Origin: Bacteroides sp. CAG:709
GTDB taxonomy: Bacteria > Bacteroidota > Bacteroidia > Bacteroidales > UBA932
Direction: 5' to 3'
NCBI GenBank assembly: GCA_000434935.1
Contig: FR882201.1
Span: forward strand, 27,322-55,105
Length of the DNA stretch: 27,784 bases
Part shown: one piece after another, positions 1 to 7,451 of the stretch
How positions within the stretch are numbered: the first letter of the stretch is position 1
Layout: the number at the start of each line of letters is the position of its first letter
The notes under the pieces: model-generated
Told to the model about the DNA's origin: nothing
What the model saw: the letters and a program-made list of their open reading frames with translations, nothing else
Database searches by the model: none
Made by a program: the position numbers and the translations under genes

Positions 1-285
1 GTGGTGGGTAACCACTGCACACTCTTTGGCGAATCCTGCCACATGCTCCGCCTCACGGCTGAAGAATGATTTGGGGATAAAAAGAGGGAAATATGCATTC
101 ACTGCACCTGTCTCTTTGAATTTAGCGTCGAGGATATGCTGCATTTTCTCCCATATTGCATATCCGTAAGGTTTGATGACCATACATCCCCTGACCGGAG
201 ACTGTTCTGCAAGGTCTGCCTTGACTACCAGGTCGTTATACCACTGAGAGTAGTTCTCTGACCTTTTGGTTATCTGATCTGCCAT
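1..285 (-). CDS. proS: Prolyl-tRNA synthetase, N-terminal part
   Basis: This is the first 95 codons of prolyl-tRNA synthetase, which charges tRNA-Pro with proline in the cytoplasm. The gene runs off the left edge. On the minus strand the ATG lies at 283-285 and the protein begins MADQITKRSENYSQWYNDLV. It continues with segments typical of the ProS core: VRGCMVIKPYGYAIWE, NAYFPLFIPKSFFSREAEHV and AKECAVVTH. These resemble the short bacterial/archaeal-eukaryotic type of ProS usual in Bacteroidota. The next gene, at 530, is divergent, so the 244 bp between them must hold both promoters; I could not identify a convincing one for proS. The family call is very secure. The catalytic motifs further downstream are outside the window. 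Confidence 0.95.
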   Translation of the reverse strand, partial: MADQITKRSENYSQWYNDLVVKADLAEQSPVRGCMVIKPYGYAIWEKMQHILDAKFKETGAVNAYFPLFIPKSFFSREAEHVAGFAKECAVVTHH

Positions 286-529
286 CGTAAAAAAATATTT
301 TCCGGAGTATGCCAAGATACTGCCGTTCAAAGTTTTATCTGTTCATTTGCGGTGCATGGCCACCGCCTCTTCTATTGTTTTTTAGCGATATTATTGCTAT
401 TCTTGCAATAATGTACGCGCTTGCGCATTTAATGAATGGCAGGTATGAAAATTGCAACTGCCGGTAAAATGCCTTAAAAGCAGGCACAAAGATACAAACT
501 TTATATTAATTATTATAGGAGGTCCGATT
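286..529. other. Divergent intergenic region proS / lipoprotein
   Basis: This is a 244-bp AT-rich spacer between divergent genes. I see no coding potential and no RNA gene. A minus-strand TATCTTTG (complement of 487-494) fits the Bacteroidota -7 consensus TAnnTTTG, but it lacks a matching -33 TTTG and is about 200 bp from proS, so it is only a weak promoter candidate. The plus strand contains a near-match, TATTCTTG, around 398-405. Confidence 0.4.
517..522 (+). promoter_or_regulatory. Strong Shine-Dalgarno sequence (AGGAGG)
   Basis: A full AGGAGG lies 7 nt upstream of the ATG at 530 and decides the start of the lipoprotein gene. In-frame reading begins earlier, at a TTG at 452, but that start has no support. 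Strong SD sites are rare in Bacteroidota, where the anti-SD end of 16S rRNA is known to be sequestered on the ribosome, and other genes in this window do not show one as clear. Confidence 0.7.
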
Positions 530-2006
530 ATGAAAACGAACATTATGACTCTAGCCGGGGCGCTGATGATATTGGCATCTTGCGGCTCCGCGTCACAGTA
601 TGCGTCCTCACAGGAATTTCAGGACGGATTCTACAGCAGACCTGCCGAAACCGAAACCAGGGCGGCTGTCCAAGCTTCCCGTTCCAAGGTCAATGATCTT
701 GTAAAAGAAACTGAAAGTTCTCAGCTCTTCCTCAAAGCCGGACAGACTGATACGCTGTTTGTTCCGGAGAACATGTCCACGACATTGAAATTCAACAAAC
801 AGGACAATGCGACTACCGTCACGGTGACGAACTCGCCGTCATATTCATTGTACCCTGACGGGTATGCCGACGGTTTTGCGGCCGGGTTCGCATCTTCTTA
901 TTGGCCGGGATCATACTGGCGTTACCCTTACTACAGTTCCTGGTACTGGGGGGCAAATCCATGGTATTATTCCGGAATCTGGTGGGACAGATGGTATTGG
1001 AGCGACCCATGGTACAGCTCATGGTACTGGAACGACCCATGGTACTGGGGACGTCCGGGATATTATTGGTCATGGTATTATGACCCGTGGTATCATGATC
1101 CTTGGTATCATCATCACTATCATCACCATCATCATTGGTGCGGCGACTATTATTACGGCCATGGAGGACGGGACGTGTATTGGGGAGACAGAGGCTCGAC
1201 CACCGGCAACCGCAGGCTCGACCACCGGCAACCGCCGCGGCGACGTCATGGGCGTAACCTCTTCCAACGTCAGGAGAAATACAGGCACAATGACTTCGTC
1301 AGGTGTAAGACGCACGACGGCAACGGCATCAGCTTCAGGCACGAGGGCCAATGCTTCCACGCTGTCACCAGTCCGCAGGGTATCGGCAGCGAACACCGCA
1401 TCGGCACGCCCGACGACATCACGTCCGACAGCATCCAACAGCGGTTCCGGCAATGTCGTAAGACGTAGCGGTTCCACTTCCGGCGGATATGGTTCCACGA
1501 CCTCATCTTCAAGCAATTACAGGCCGTCAGGAAGCACTGTCAGGACAAACGGCGGCTCCGTAAGGACGAACAGCGGTTCCGTAAGCTCGAACGGCAGTTC
1601 CGTCAGGACAAGCGGCAGCTCTTTCGGCAGAACGGAGGGCAGCACCATAAACAGGACGGCAGGCGGCACCGTTTACCGCAGACCTGCCTCAAGCCAGTCA
1701 TCATCAAGCAGTTCAAGCTCATCATACCGCAGCAGTTCTTCAAGCAATTCATACGGCAGCGGCAGTTCTTACAGGAGCTCAGGCAGTTCTTACAGAAGTT
1801 CCGGCAGTTCCTCATCTTCCTACAGGAGTTCTTCAAGCAGTTCTTCCTCTTCGTATAGAAGTTCCGGCAGCAGTTCCTCTTACAGGAGCAGCGGGTCATC
1901 CTACGGCGGAGGCAGTTCTTACAGAAGTTCCGGTGGCAGCTACTCCGGAGGCGGAGTTTCACGTTCTTCCGGCGGAAGTTCCGGCGGAACAGTCAGGAGA
2001 CATTAA
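530..2006 (+). pseudogene. Low-complexity surface lipoprotein, frameshifted by tandem duplication
   Basis: A lipoprotein signal peptide is visible: a hydrophobic segment and lipobox LASC with the acylated Cys at residue 18. After a charged linker comes a segment rich in Trp, Tyr, Asp and Pro (units such as WYWNDPWY and YDPWYHDPWY), then a His-rich stretch near residue 195. A perfect 22-bp tandem duplication at 1192-1235 shifts the frame near residue 229. Translation as written stops at 1468 after 312 residues. The original C-terminal half continues in another frame to the TAA at 2004-2006; it is rich in Ser, Gly, Thr and Arg with many SSYRSSG-like repeats. Removing one 22-bp copy joins the two halves into one 484-residue ORF. 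I know no function; the composition suggests a surface or matrix protein. It could be phase-variable, a decayed gene, or an assembly error. Confidence 0.8.
1192..1235 (+). repeat. Perfect 22-bp tandem duplication causing +1 frameshift
   Basis: Two identical adjacent 22-bp units lie at 1192-1213 and 1214-1235, each beginning AGGCTCGACC and ending GGCAACCGC. Because 22 is not a multiple of three, the second copy moves translation out of the long downstream frame. With one copy the reading is ...RGSTTGNRRGDVMGV..., joining the W/Y-rich and S/G-rich halves. Confidence 0.95.
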
Positions 2007-2209
2007 TCACTCAAGTTTCACAAGTGGTAAACTTGCTGAACGTTAGTGCGGATTTGAGGGGCGTCACTCGTTCGAAGGCTGTAAGCCCAACGCTCGTTTT
2101 ATATACACGTTACCCTCACCCTAAATCCCTCCCCTCGGGGAAGGGACTTACCCTCGCCCTCACGGGCTCTATAAGCGGTGTTTCGCACTTGCGAAACTTG
2201 AGTAAATCA
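2003..2209 (+). mobile_element. MITE-like repeat, copy 1 (with imperfect 7-bp target duplication)
   Basis: The element spans about 2010-2202. It begins CTCAAGTTTCACAAGTG and ends with the inverted equivalent CACTTGCGAAACTTGAG; about 20 of the outer 23 positions pair. It is flanked by TTAATCA (2003-2009) and TAAATCA (2203-2209), a 6/7 match consistent with a decayed target-site duplication. Inside is a core with a GC-rich hairpin (CCCCTCGGGG near 2132-2141) and a GCCCTCACGGGC hairpin. It holds no real gene. It sits exactly between the lipoprotein stop and the start of the outer-membrane protein gene. Removing it leaves the two genes a few bases apart, so it appears to have split an operon. A second full copy is at 9257-9452 and a core-only copy near 19604-19713. 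Confidence 0.75.
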
Positions 2210-2217
2210 TGATACAC

Positions 2218-3846
2218 ATGAAAAAACAGACAATAGCAATTCTTCTGCTCGCGGCATTTGCTGCTGATGCGGGAGCACAGACAGTCGCAGACGCATTGAG
2301 ATTCAGCGACAACAACTATTACGGCACGGCGCGAAGCATCTCGATGGGAAACGCCTTCACGGCACTCGGCGGCGACCTCGGTTCGATCTCATTGAACCCG
2401 GCAGGCTCCGCAGTGAACAACTTCTCCCAGGCGACATTGACACCGAACATCAGCATCATATCTTCCTCCGCGAAGTACAATGCAATGCCGTCCATTGCGG
2501 ACATGTTCGGACCGGCGACCAAAAACAACACCACACGTTTCACGATGCCTAATGTCGGTACCATCATCAACATGAACACCGGCAACAAGATAGGCCTGAA
2601 GAGCATATCCTTCGGAATCGTGGCCAATGCTTCCGCCAATTATCTTGACGACGTGGCGGCAAGCGGAAGGAACACATCCACGACCTACGCAGGATATCTG
2701 GCCGCCAATGCTGCCGGCATCAATTCCGCAAGCATCAATGACAATGCATATTACAACACTGACATTCCTTGGCAGACCATTGTCGGCTGGAAGTCAATGC
2801 TGATATCGAACTACAACAGCAACAATGGTGATTACATCGGCGTTACCGAAAAGGCCAGCGACATGGGTTCGGGAAAGTATGACATCTCACTCCCTGACGC
2901 CATCGACCAGAGATACGGACGCAGATCACATGGAAACAAATATGACATCGTATTCAACATCGGAGCCAACATTTCCGACAGATTCTTCGTGGGAGCGAAC
3001 CTCGGGGTGACCTCGATCGACTACTCCATGAACCAGTATTTCAAGGAGTTCGCAGTGAACCCTGACAGTTTCCAGATCGACATGGCAGACAATGCAGGCA
3101 ATGTCCAGACCACATATTTCAACCAGCTCAGGTCCAGGTATTCATACGATGCCGACGGAGCGGGAGTCTATGCCAAGTTCGGATTCATTGCCGTGCCTGT
3201 ACAGGGACTTCGCGTAGGTGCAGCCATCCAGACCCCTACCGCGAACTTCATCACGGAGCATTGGCAGCTTGCGGGCGAGACATATTATATGAGCAGTAAT
3301 TTCGATGCCAGCGCACAGTCTCCGAGAGGCGAATACAAATACAAGTTCGTTTCACCATACAGGGTCAATGTCGGAGTCGCATATACCTTCGGTTCATTGG
3401 GAGTGGTCAGTGCCGATTACGAGCTCTGCGACTACAGCACGATGAAATTCTCGGAGACCGAGACCAATGACAATTCAGCATTTGAAGCTGTCAACGGCGA
3501 CATCAAGAACTTCGCCGGAGCAGCCCACATGCTGAGACTCGGAGCGGAGCTCAAAGTTCTTCCGTCATTTGCCGTCAGGGCAGGTTACAACTTCTCCACA
3601 AGTGGCGAGAGATACCTCGAAAACGACGTGAAGAAGACTCCGAAGGCTTACAGGACAGCGATTTCCGGAGGTCTCGGATACAGCTCCAAGGGTTCGTTCT
3701 TCTGCGACCTCGCAGTGAGAGGCACCAAGTTCCCGTACGAATACATCTATCCGTATGACACTTACATCAAAGACGCATTGTCCCCTGAAATCCAGTACAG
3801 AAAGAGGATTTGGGATGTGGTAATGACCTTCGGCTGGAGATTCTAG
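2218..3846 (+). CDS. OMPP1/FadL-type outer membrane transport protein
   Basis: This is a predicted outer-membrane beta-barrel of the OMPP1/FadL/TodX family, which in characterised members carries hydrophobic compounds such as long-chain fatty acids. From the ATG at 2218 it has 542 residues. A signal peptide (MKKQTIAILLLAAFAADAGA) is followed by ARSISMGNAFTALGGDLGSISLNPAG, here shortened in meaning to the conserved N-terminal GxA/NPAG hatch region of the family. Many amphipathic beta-strands follow, and the protein ends in Trp-Arg-Phe, a C-terminal aromatic typical of barrel insertion by BAM. An upstream in-frame ATG at 2209 would add three residues and overlaps the repeat boundary. I prefer 2218 because the signal peptide then starts with MKK. 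The substrate cannot be told from the sequence. Its stop shares the bases CTAG with the stop of the convergent gene. Confidence 0.88.
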   Translation: MKKQTIAILLLAAFAADAGAQTVADALRFSDNNYYGTARSISMGNAFTALGGDLGSISLNPAGSAVNNFSQATLTPNISIISSSAKYNAMPSIADMFGPATKNNTTRFTMPNVGTIINMNTGNKIGLKSISFGIVANASANYLDDVAASGRNTSTTYAGYLAANAAGINSASINDNAYYNTDIPWQTIVGWKSMLISNYNSNNGDYIGVTEKASDMGSGKYDISLPDAIDQRYGRRSHGNKYDIVFNIGANISDRFFVGANLGVTSIDYSMNQYFKEFAVNPDSFQIDMADNAGNVQTTYFNQLRSRYSYDADGAGVYAKFGFIAVPVQGLRVGAAIQTPTANFITEHWQLAGETYYMSSNFDASAQSPRGEYKYKFVSPYRVNVGVAYTFGSLGVVSADYELCDYSTMKFSETETNDNSAFEAVNGDIKNFAGAAHMLRLGAELKVLPSFAVRAGYNFSTSGERYLENDVKKTPKAYRTAISGGLGYSSKGSFFCDLAVRGTKFPYEYIYPYDTYIKDALSPEIQYRKRIWDVVMTFGWRF

Positions 3847-4508
3847 AGATTCTTCAGATAAGAAATGGAGTCCGGACCTTCATTGAAAAGAAGATCCATG
3901 ATGGACAAATCAGAGATAAAGCCATGCTTCAGGGAAAAGACCTGCCAGTATGGCTTTTTCAATTTCAGGTCTTCAAGAATGGTATTCGGACGTTTCGGAT
4001 GGATTACTCCCCGGTAATCCCTGCCGTAAATGCCGGAATCGCGGGCCGTAAATTCTTCCGTGAATTTCAGCTCGGCGGCAATCCCAGTCTTCTTCAGGAA
4101 GAAGCGGAGCAGGTCAATGTTAAGGTCGAAAAGATATTCATGACGCTTTTCCAGAATGGCGAAAAGCTCGTCACGATAATAGTCGAACCAGGCGGAAGAT
4201 TCGTAGGCGGAAATGATGGCGCGCTCCATCCTCAGCAGCCAAGGCTTCGACCAGTCGATCCTCAACTTCCTGACAGGCAGCGCATAAGTTCCGTTTTCAT
4301 GCACGATGGGAACGGACAATGCTTCTACACCTCCTGCCGCATAGATGCGGCACCGGTTGCGATATGACTGTTTCTGATAATTCTCACAGGCTTCGATATA
4401 GACTTCAGAAGGCATATAAGAATTTACCCTGCCGGTGGACAGGGTAAACTCTTCAGCTATCGCCGCGAAATAAGACACGGGCGGGAAAAATGCCATTTCC
4501 AGCAGCAT
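3843..4508 (-). CDS. WbqC-family protein
   Basis: A 221-residue cytoplasmic protein resembling the WbqC family (Pfam WbqC). The start MLLEMAFFPPVSYFAAI matches the family's N-terminal pattern, in which a Pro-Pro and aromatic residues follow a short strand. The motif YQKQSYRNRCRI and the segment LSVPI followed by a Lys/Arg-rich stretch with W are also typical. WbqC genes are found in O-antigen and polysaccharide loci but the biochemical role is unclear. Here it follows lpxA directly, its ATG abutting the lpxA stop, so it is probably translated with the lipid A genes. This supports an envelope role by association only. Its stop codon overlaps that of the convergent outer-membrane protein gene. 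Confidence 0.8.
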   Translation of the reverse strand: MLLEMAFFPPVSYFAAIAEEFTLSTGRVNSYMPSEVYIEACENYQKQSYRNRCRIYAAGGVEALSVPIVHENGTYALPVRKLRIDWSKPWLLRMERAIISAYESSAWFDYYRDELFAILEKRHEYLFDLNIDLLRFFLKKTGIAAELKFTEEFTARDSGIYGRDYRGVIHPKRPNTILEDLKLKKPYWQVFSLKHGFISDLSIMDLLFNEGPDSISYLKNL

Positions 4509-5321
4509 CTAGTCGATATCTCCTTTTTCGTTGCTTGAATTGGCCTTTACGATACCGCGTTTCGATGAACGGATGAAGTTAAGGATTGTAGCCTTCTCTT
4601 CGGAATCAGGGAAACCTGCCTCGACCTTGGCACAGCCGTCAGTGATATTGTAACCCTGGAAATAGATGGTATCGTAGATATCCTTGATGTTTCTTACAGT
4701 CTCAGCCGAGAATCCTCTTCTGCGGAGTCCGACGATGTTCACACCGGCATAGCAGATAGGATCACGTCCGCAAAGCGCGTATGGCGGAATGTCCTTGTTG
4801 ATCTTGGACATGCCGCCGATCATCGCATGGCAACCGACTCTCGTAAACTGGTGGGCCTTCGCGCCGCCGCCGATGATAGCCCAGTCATCAACCTCTGTTT
4901 CACCGGCAATGCCGACGTAACTTACAAGGATACAATGACTTCCTACCTGGCAGTCGTGAGCGATATGCACGTATGACATGATCAATGTATTGCTTCCGAC
5001 CTTGGTAACGCCCTTTCCGCTGGCCTTGGTACCACGGTTGATGGTAACGCACTCACGGATAGTCACATTGTCGCCGATTTCCACGTATGTCACCTCGCCG
5101 TCGAATTTAAGGTCCTGAGGAACAGCACCTACTACAGCGCCAGGGAACACTTCGCAGTTCTTGCCCATCTTTACATAAGGATAAATCACTGCGTGAGGAT
5201 AAATCTTGCAGCCGTCTCCGATCTCTACATCATCATCAATGAATGCGTATGGGCCGATTTCGATATTGTCTCCCAGAATAGCCTTCGGGCTGACAGTTGC
5301 CAATGGATGAATCTTGTTCAT
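4509..5321 (-). CDS. lpxA: Acyl-ACP--UDP-N-acetylglucosamine O-acyltransferase
   Basis: LpxA moves a 3-hydroxyacyl chain from ACP to the 3-OH of UDP-GlcNAc, the first step of lipid A synthesis in the cytoplasm. The 270-residue protein has the expected hexapeptide repeats of a left-handed beta-helix (for example IEIGPYAFIDDDVEIGDGCK) and starts MNKIHPLATVSPKAILGDN. The segment SYVHIAHDCQVGSHC contains the His that corresponds to catalytic His125 of the E. coli enzyme. A C-terminal helical domain follows. Length is close to the family norm (about 255-265). The start is 5 bp after the lpxC stop, so the two are almost certainly in one operon. Confidence 0.96.
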   Translation of the reverse strand: MNKIHPLATVSPKAILGDNIEIGPYAFIDDDVEIGDGCKIYPHAVIYPYVKMGKNCEVFPGAVVGAVPQDLKFDGEVTYVEIGDNVTIRECVTINRGTKASGKGVTKVGSNTLIMSYVHIAHDCQVGSHCILVSYVGIAGETEVDDWAIIGGGAKAHQFTRVGCHAMIGGMSKINKDIPPYALCGRDPICYAGVNIVGLRRRGFSAETVRNIKDIYDTIYFQGYNITDGCAKVEAGFPDSEEKATILNFIRSSKRGIVKANSSNEKGDID

Positions 5322-5326
5322 AGTAA

Positions 5327-6241
5327 TTATTTCATTTTAGCCAGGAGGGCACGCACGGCCTTCGCTGTATTTGTATTAATGGTATGTCCCGGCTTGAATG
5401 CAGTAACCTTGGCATTCAGATATCCGCCGGCAAGTCTCATGTCGCCGATCATATCCAGAAGCTTATGCCTTCCGCATTCGTTAGGGAAATGAAGTTTCAG
5501 ATTGCTGAGATAGCCGCTTTCGCTTACGCCGAGCTTAGGCTGGTTGAAAAGTGCAGCCATCCTGTCGAGCTGTTCATCAGTGACAGGGTGCTCCACGATT
5601 ACGATGGCATTGTCCACGTCACCGCCCTTTACCAGATTGTTGGCGAAGAGGAACTCGACCTCGTGGAAGAAAACGAAAGTGCGGCAAGGGCCGATTTCAT
5701 TTGCATAATCCTTGGTCAGGTCCCACGCGGCGCTCTGGACACCGAGTACATGGGAATTGAAATCTACTGTAATGTCGTAGGAAGGAGCATCGGCAGGAGT
5801 CACTTTCACCCATGAACCGGTCTTCTCATCCTTGATCTCGACCTCGTCAGGAACAGTGATGTAAACTCTCTCGGCATTCTGCTCTGCCAGACCGGCCTCG
5901 GAGAAGGCCTTCACATAAGGGAGCGCGCTTCCGTCCAGGATAGGGACTTCGACATTGTCCAGTTCGACAACAGCATTGTCAATGCCCATTCCGGTCAATG
6001 CCGACATTAGATGTTCGATAGTAGAGACCGAAATTTCGCCTTCCGATATCGTCGTGCTGCGGGCCGTATTGGACACATTTTCCGCAAGGGCTTTCACAAA
6101 AGCCTCTGTGCCGACATCTTTCCGGAGGAATACGATTCCTGTATTTTCCGGAGCCGGCTTCACTGTCATCTCTGCAATGCGGCCGGTATGAAGACCTTTG
6201 CCATGGAACTGGCAAGCGCTATTGAGTGTATGCTGCTTCAT
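5327..6241 (-). CDS. lpxC: UDP-3-O-acyl-N-acetylglucosamine deacetylase (not fused to FabZ)
   Basis: LpxC is the zinc deacetylase that makes the committed step of lipid A synthesis. From the ATG at 6241 it is 304 residues. The zinc ligands are visible as H77 (in TIEHLMSAL), H259 and D263 (in GRHKLLDMIGD), with the catalytic His286 in GHTINT. An upstream in-frame start at 6253 would add MIKT, but 6241 gives the usual N-terminus MKQHTLNS. In most Bacteroidota LpxC is fused at its C-terminus to FabZ, giving about 460 residues. Here the protein ends after the LpxC domain and lpxA follows 5 bp later, so fabZ must be elsewhere. A good Bacteroidota promoter lies just upstream, beyond the lpxD stop. 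Confidence 0.96.
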   Translation of the reverse strand: MKQHTLNSACQFHGKGLHTGRIAEMTVKPAPENTGIVFLRKDVGTEAFVKALAENVSNTARSTTISEGEISVSTIEHLMSALTGMGIDNAVVELDNVEVPILDGSALPYVKAFSEAGLAEQNAERVYITVPDEVEIKDEKTGSWVKVTPADAPSYDITVDFNSHVLGVQSAAWDLTKDYANEIGPCRTFVFFHEVEFLFANNLVKGGDVDNAIVIVEHPVTDEQLDRMAALFNQPKLGVSESGYLSNLKLHFPNECGRHKLLDMIGDMRLAGGYLNAKVTAFKPGHTINTNTAKAVRALLAKMK

Positions 6242-6272
6242 CGTTTTTATCACAAAATTATCTTATAGTCTG

Positions 6273-6305
6273 CAAATATATGTATTTTTCAGCGACTTGA
6301 CCAAA
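6273..6305 (-). promoter_or_regulatory. Promoter for lpxC-lpxA-wbqC
   Basis: On the minus strand TTTG (complement of 6302-6305) is followed after 21 nt by TATATTTG (complement of 6273-6280). This fits the Bacteroidota primary promoter TTTG-N19-21-TAnnTTTG. It lies right after the lpxD stop and about 32 nt upstream of the lpxC start, so lpxC-lpxA-wbqC can be transcribed apart from lpxD. Confidence 0.75.
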
Positions 6306-6312
6306 TTTCGGA

Positions 6313-7302
6313 TTATTCCTTGCCCTGCTGCTTGAAAACAGCGTAGCTCCTCATATAGTTCTTGATAGGGATTGCAGGGGAACCGAGGAGGACTTCTCCG
6401 GATTTCCTGATGCTGCCGATGACGCCTGCCTGTGCACCGATGGTGGTATTGTCCGGAATCATGATATGTCCCGCGATACCTACCTGACCGCCGATGATGC
6501 AGTTCTTTCCGATCTTGGCAGAACCGGCGATACCGCATTGCGCAGCCATTACGGTATTGTCACCGATGACGACATTGTGCGCAATCTGGCAGAGGTTGTC
6601 GATCTTCACGCCTTTTCCGATGATGGTCGACTCCATTTCTGACTTGTCGATGGTGGTTCCGGCGCCGATTTCGACATTGTCACCGATGATGACATTGCCC
6701 AGGTGCTCGATTTTCTCCCAGGTACCGTCAGGCTGGGGTGCGTTTCCGAAACCGTCGGATCCGATGACGGCATTGGAATGGATGATTACATTGTCACCTA
6801 TTATCATTCCCGGATAGATGCACACGCCAGGATAGATGATGCAATGGGAACCTATCTTGGTATTGTCACCGACATATACGTTTTCGTAGATTTTCGTATA
6901 GTCGCCGACTACGGCATGATGGCCTACGTATGAGTGGCTGCCGAGGTAGACTTTTTTTCCGAATTTGGTGGTCAGGAACCATGATGAACGGAATCCGCGA
7001 TGCCTGCGGTCGGTCCTTTTCTGTGTGGCTACATATTTCAGGAGCTCGGCAACGGCAGTGTATGCATCTGCCACCCTGATCATCGTGCACGATACCTGCT
7101 GCTTAGGCTCGAACGTATTGTTCACCAGAAGGATACTGGCCTTGCAGGTATATACATAATGTTCATATTTCGGGTTCGCGAAGAAGCACAACTGTCCTTC
7201 CTTGCCATGCTCGATTTTAGCAAATGATGTAACCTTTACCTCAGGGTCGCCGTCTACGGTTCCCTTCAGCACTTTCGCCAGCTGTTTGGCTGTAAATTCC
7301 AT
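6313..7302 (-). CDS. lpxD: UDP-3-O-acylglucosamine N-acyltransferase
   Basis: LpxD adds the second, N-linked 3-hydroxyacyl chain in lipid A synthesis. The 329-residue protein has the usual N-terminal uridine-binding domain (MEFTAKQLAKVLKGTVDGD, FANPKYEHYVYTCKAS), then a long left-handed beta-helix of hexapeptide repeats, and a C-terminal helix ending SYAVFKQQGKE. The motif QIAHNVVIG carries the conserved catalytic His. NAVIGSDGFGNAP is the typical LpxD signature. The linker between the two domains (QKRTDRRHRGFRSSWFLTTK) is unusually basic and lacks the common HPTA motif, though the frame is continuous. The gene starts at the ATG at 7300-7302, divergent from rimP. Confidence 0.95.
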   Translation of the reverse strand: MEFTAKQLAKVLKGTVDGDPEVKVTSFAKIEHGKEGQLCFFANPKYEHYVYTCKASILLVNNTFEPKQQVSCTMIRVADAYTAVAELLKYVATQKRTDRRHRGFRSSWFLTTKFGKKVYLGSHSYVGHHAVVGDYTKIYENVYVGDNTKIGSHCIIYPGVCIYPGMIIGDNVIIHSNAVIGSDGFGNAPQPDGTWEKIEHLGNVIIGDNVEIGAGTTIDKSEMESTIIGKGVKIDNLCQIAHNVVIGDNTVMAAQCGIAGSAKIGKNCIIGGQVGIAGHIMIPDNTTIGAQAGVIGSIRKSGEVLLGSPAIPIKNYMRSYAVFKQQGKE

Positions 7303-7357
7303 AGTACCAAGTATTTTATTTTACCCCGCCGGAAGCGGAATTATTAAACTCTTTGTG

Positions 7358-7365
7358 CAAATGTA
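7358..7365 (-). promoter_or_regulatory. Probable -7 box of the lpxD promoter
   Basis: The minus strand reads TACATTTG, matching TAnnTTTG, about 56 nt upstream of the lpxD ATG. No exact -33 TTTG is found at the right distance; the best is TTTC at 7387-7390. Confidence 0.5.
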
Positions 7366-7397
7366 ACACTTTTTTTTCCATTTACGGAAATTTTAAG

Positions 7398-7405
7398 TAT
7401 CTTTG
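7398..7405 (+). promoter_or_regulatory. Probable -7 box of the rimP-nusA-infB promoter
   Basis: TATCTTTG matches TAnnTTTG and lies 65 nt upstream of the rimP start. The upstream region is T-rich but has no exact TTTG at -33. Transcription from here would pass through the terminator-like hairpin at 7423-7451 before reaching rimP. Confidence 0.55.
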
Positions 7406-7422
7406 CGAGGTGAGTTGAGATA

Positions 7423-7451
7423 GGGGACGAGCGCGTCTCCTGTCTTTTTTT
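7423..7451 (+). terminator. Terminator-like hairpin in the rimP leader (possible attenuator)
   Basis: GGGGACG (7423-7429) pairs with CGTCTCC (7434-7440) around the loop AGCG, with one G-T pair. A T-run follows at 7445-7451. This has the form of an intrinsic terminator, yet it lies between the probable promoter at 7398 and the rimP start at 7470, and no plus-strand gene ends upstream. That suggests premature termination control of the operon. Confidence 0.65.

Noticed and set aside
864..1190. N-terminal part of the 864-2006 open frame (Thr/Gly/Ile-rich)
   Set aside because: Upstream of the duplication this frame is an out-of-frame reading of the W/Y-rich segment. Only its part after about 1213 is the real C-terminal half.
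2024..2212. 62-codon ORF across the first MITE-like repeat
   Set aside because: It lies wholly in the repeat, translates its hairpins, and similar frames arise in the other copies without conservation; there is no start signal.
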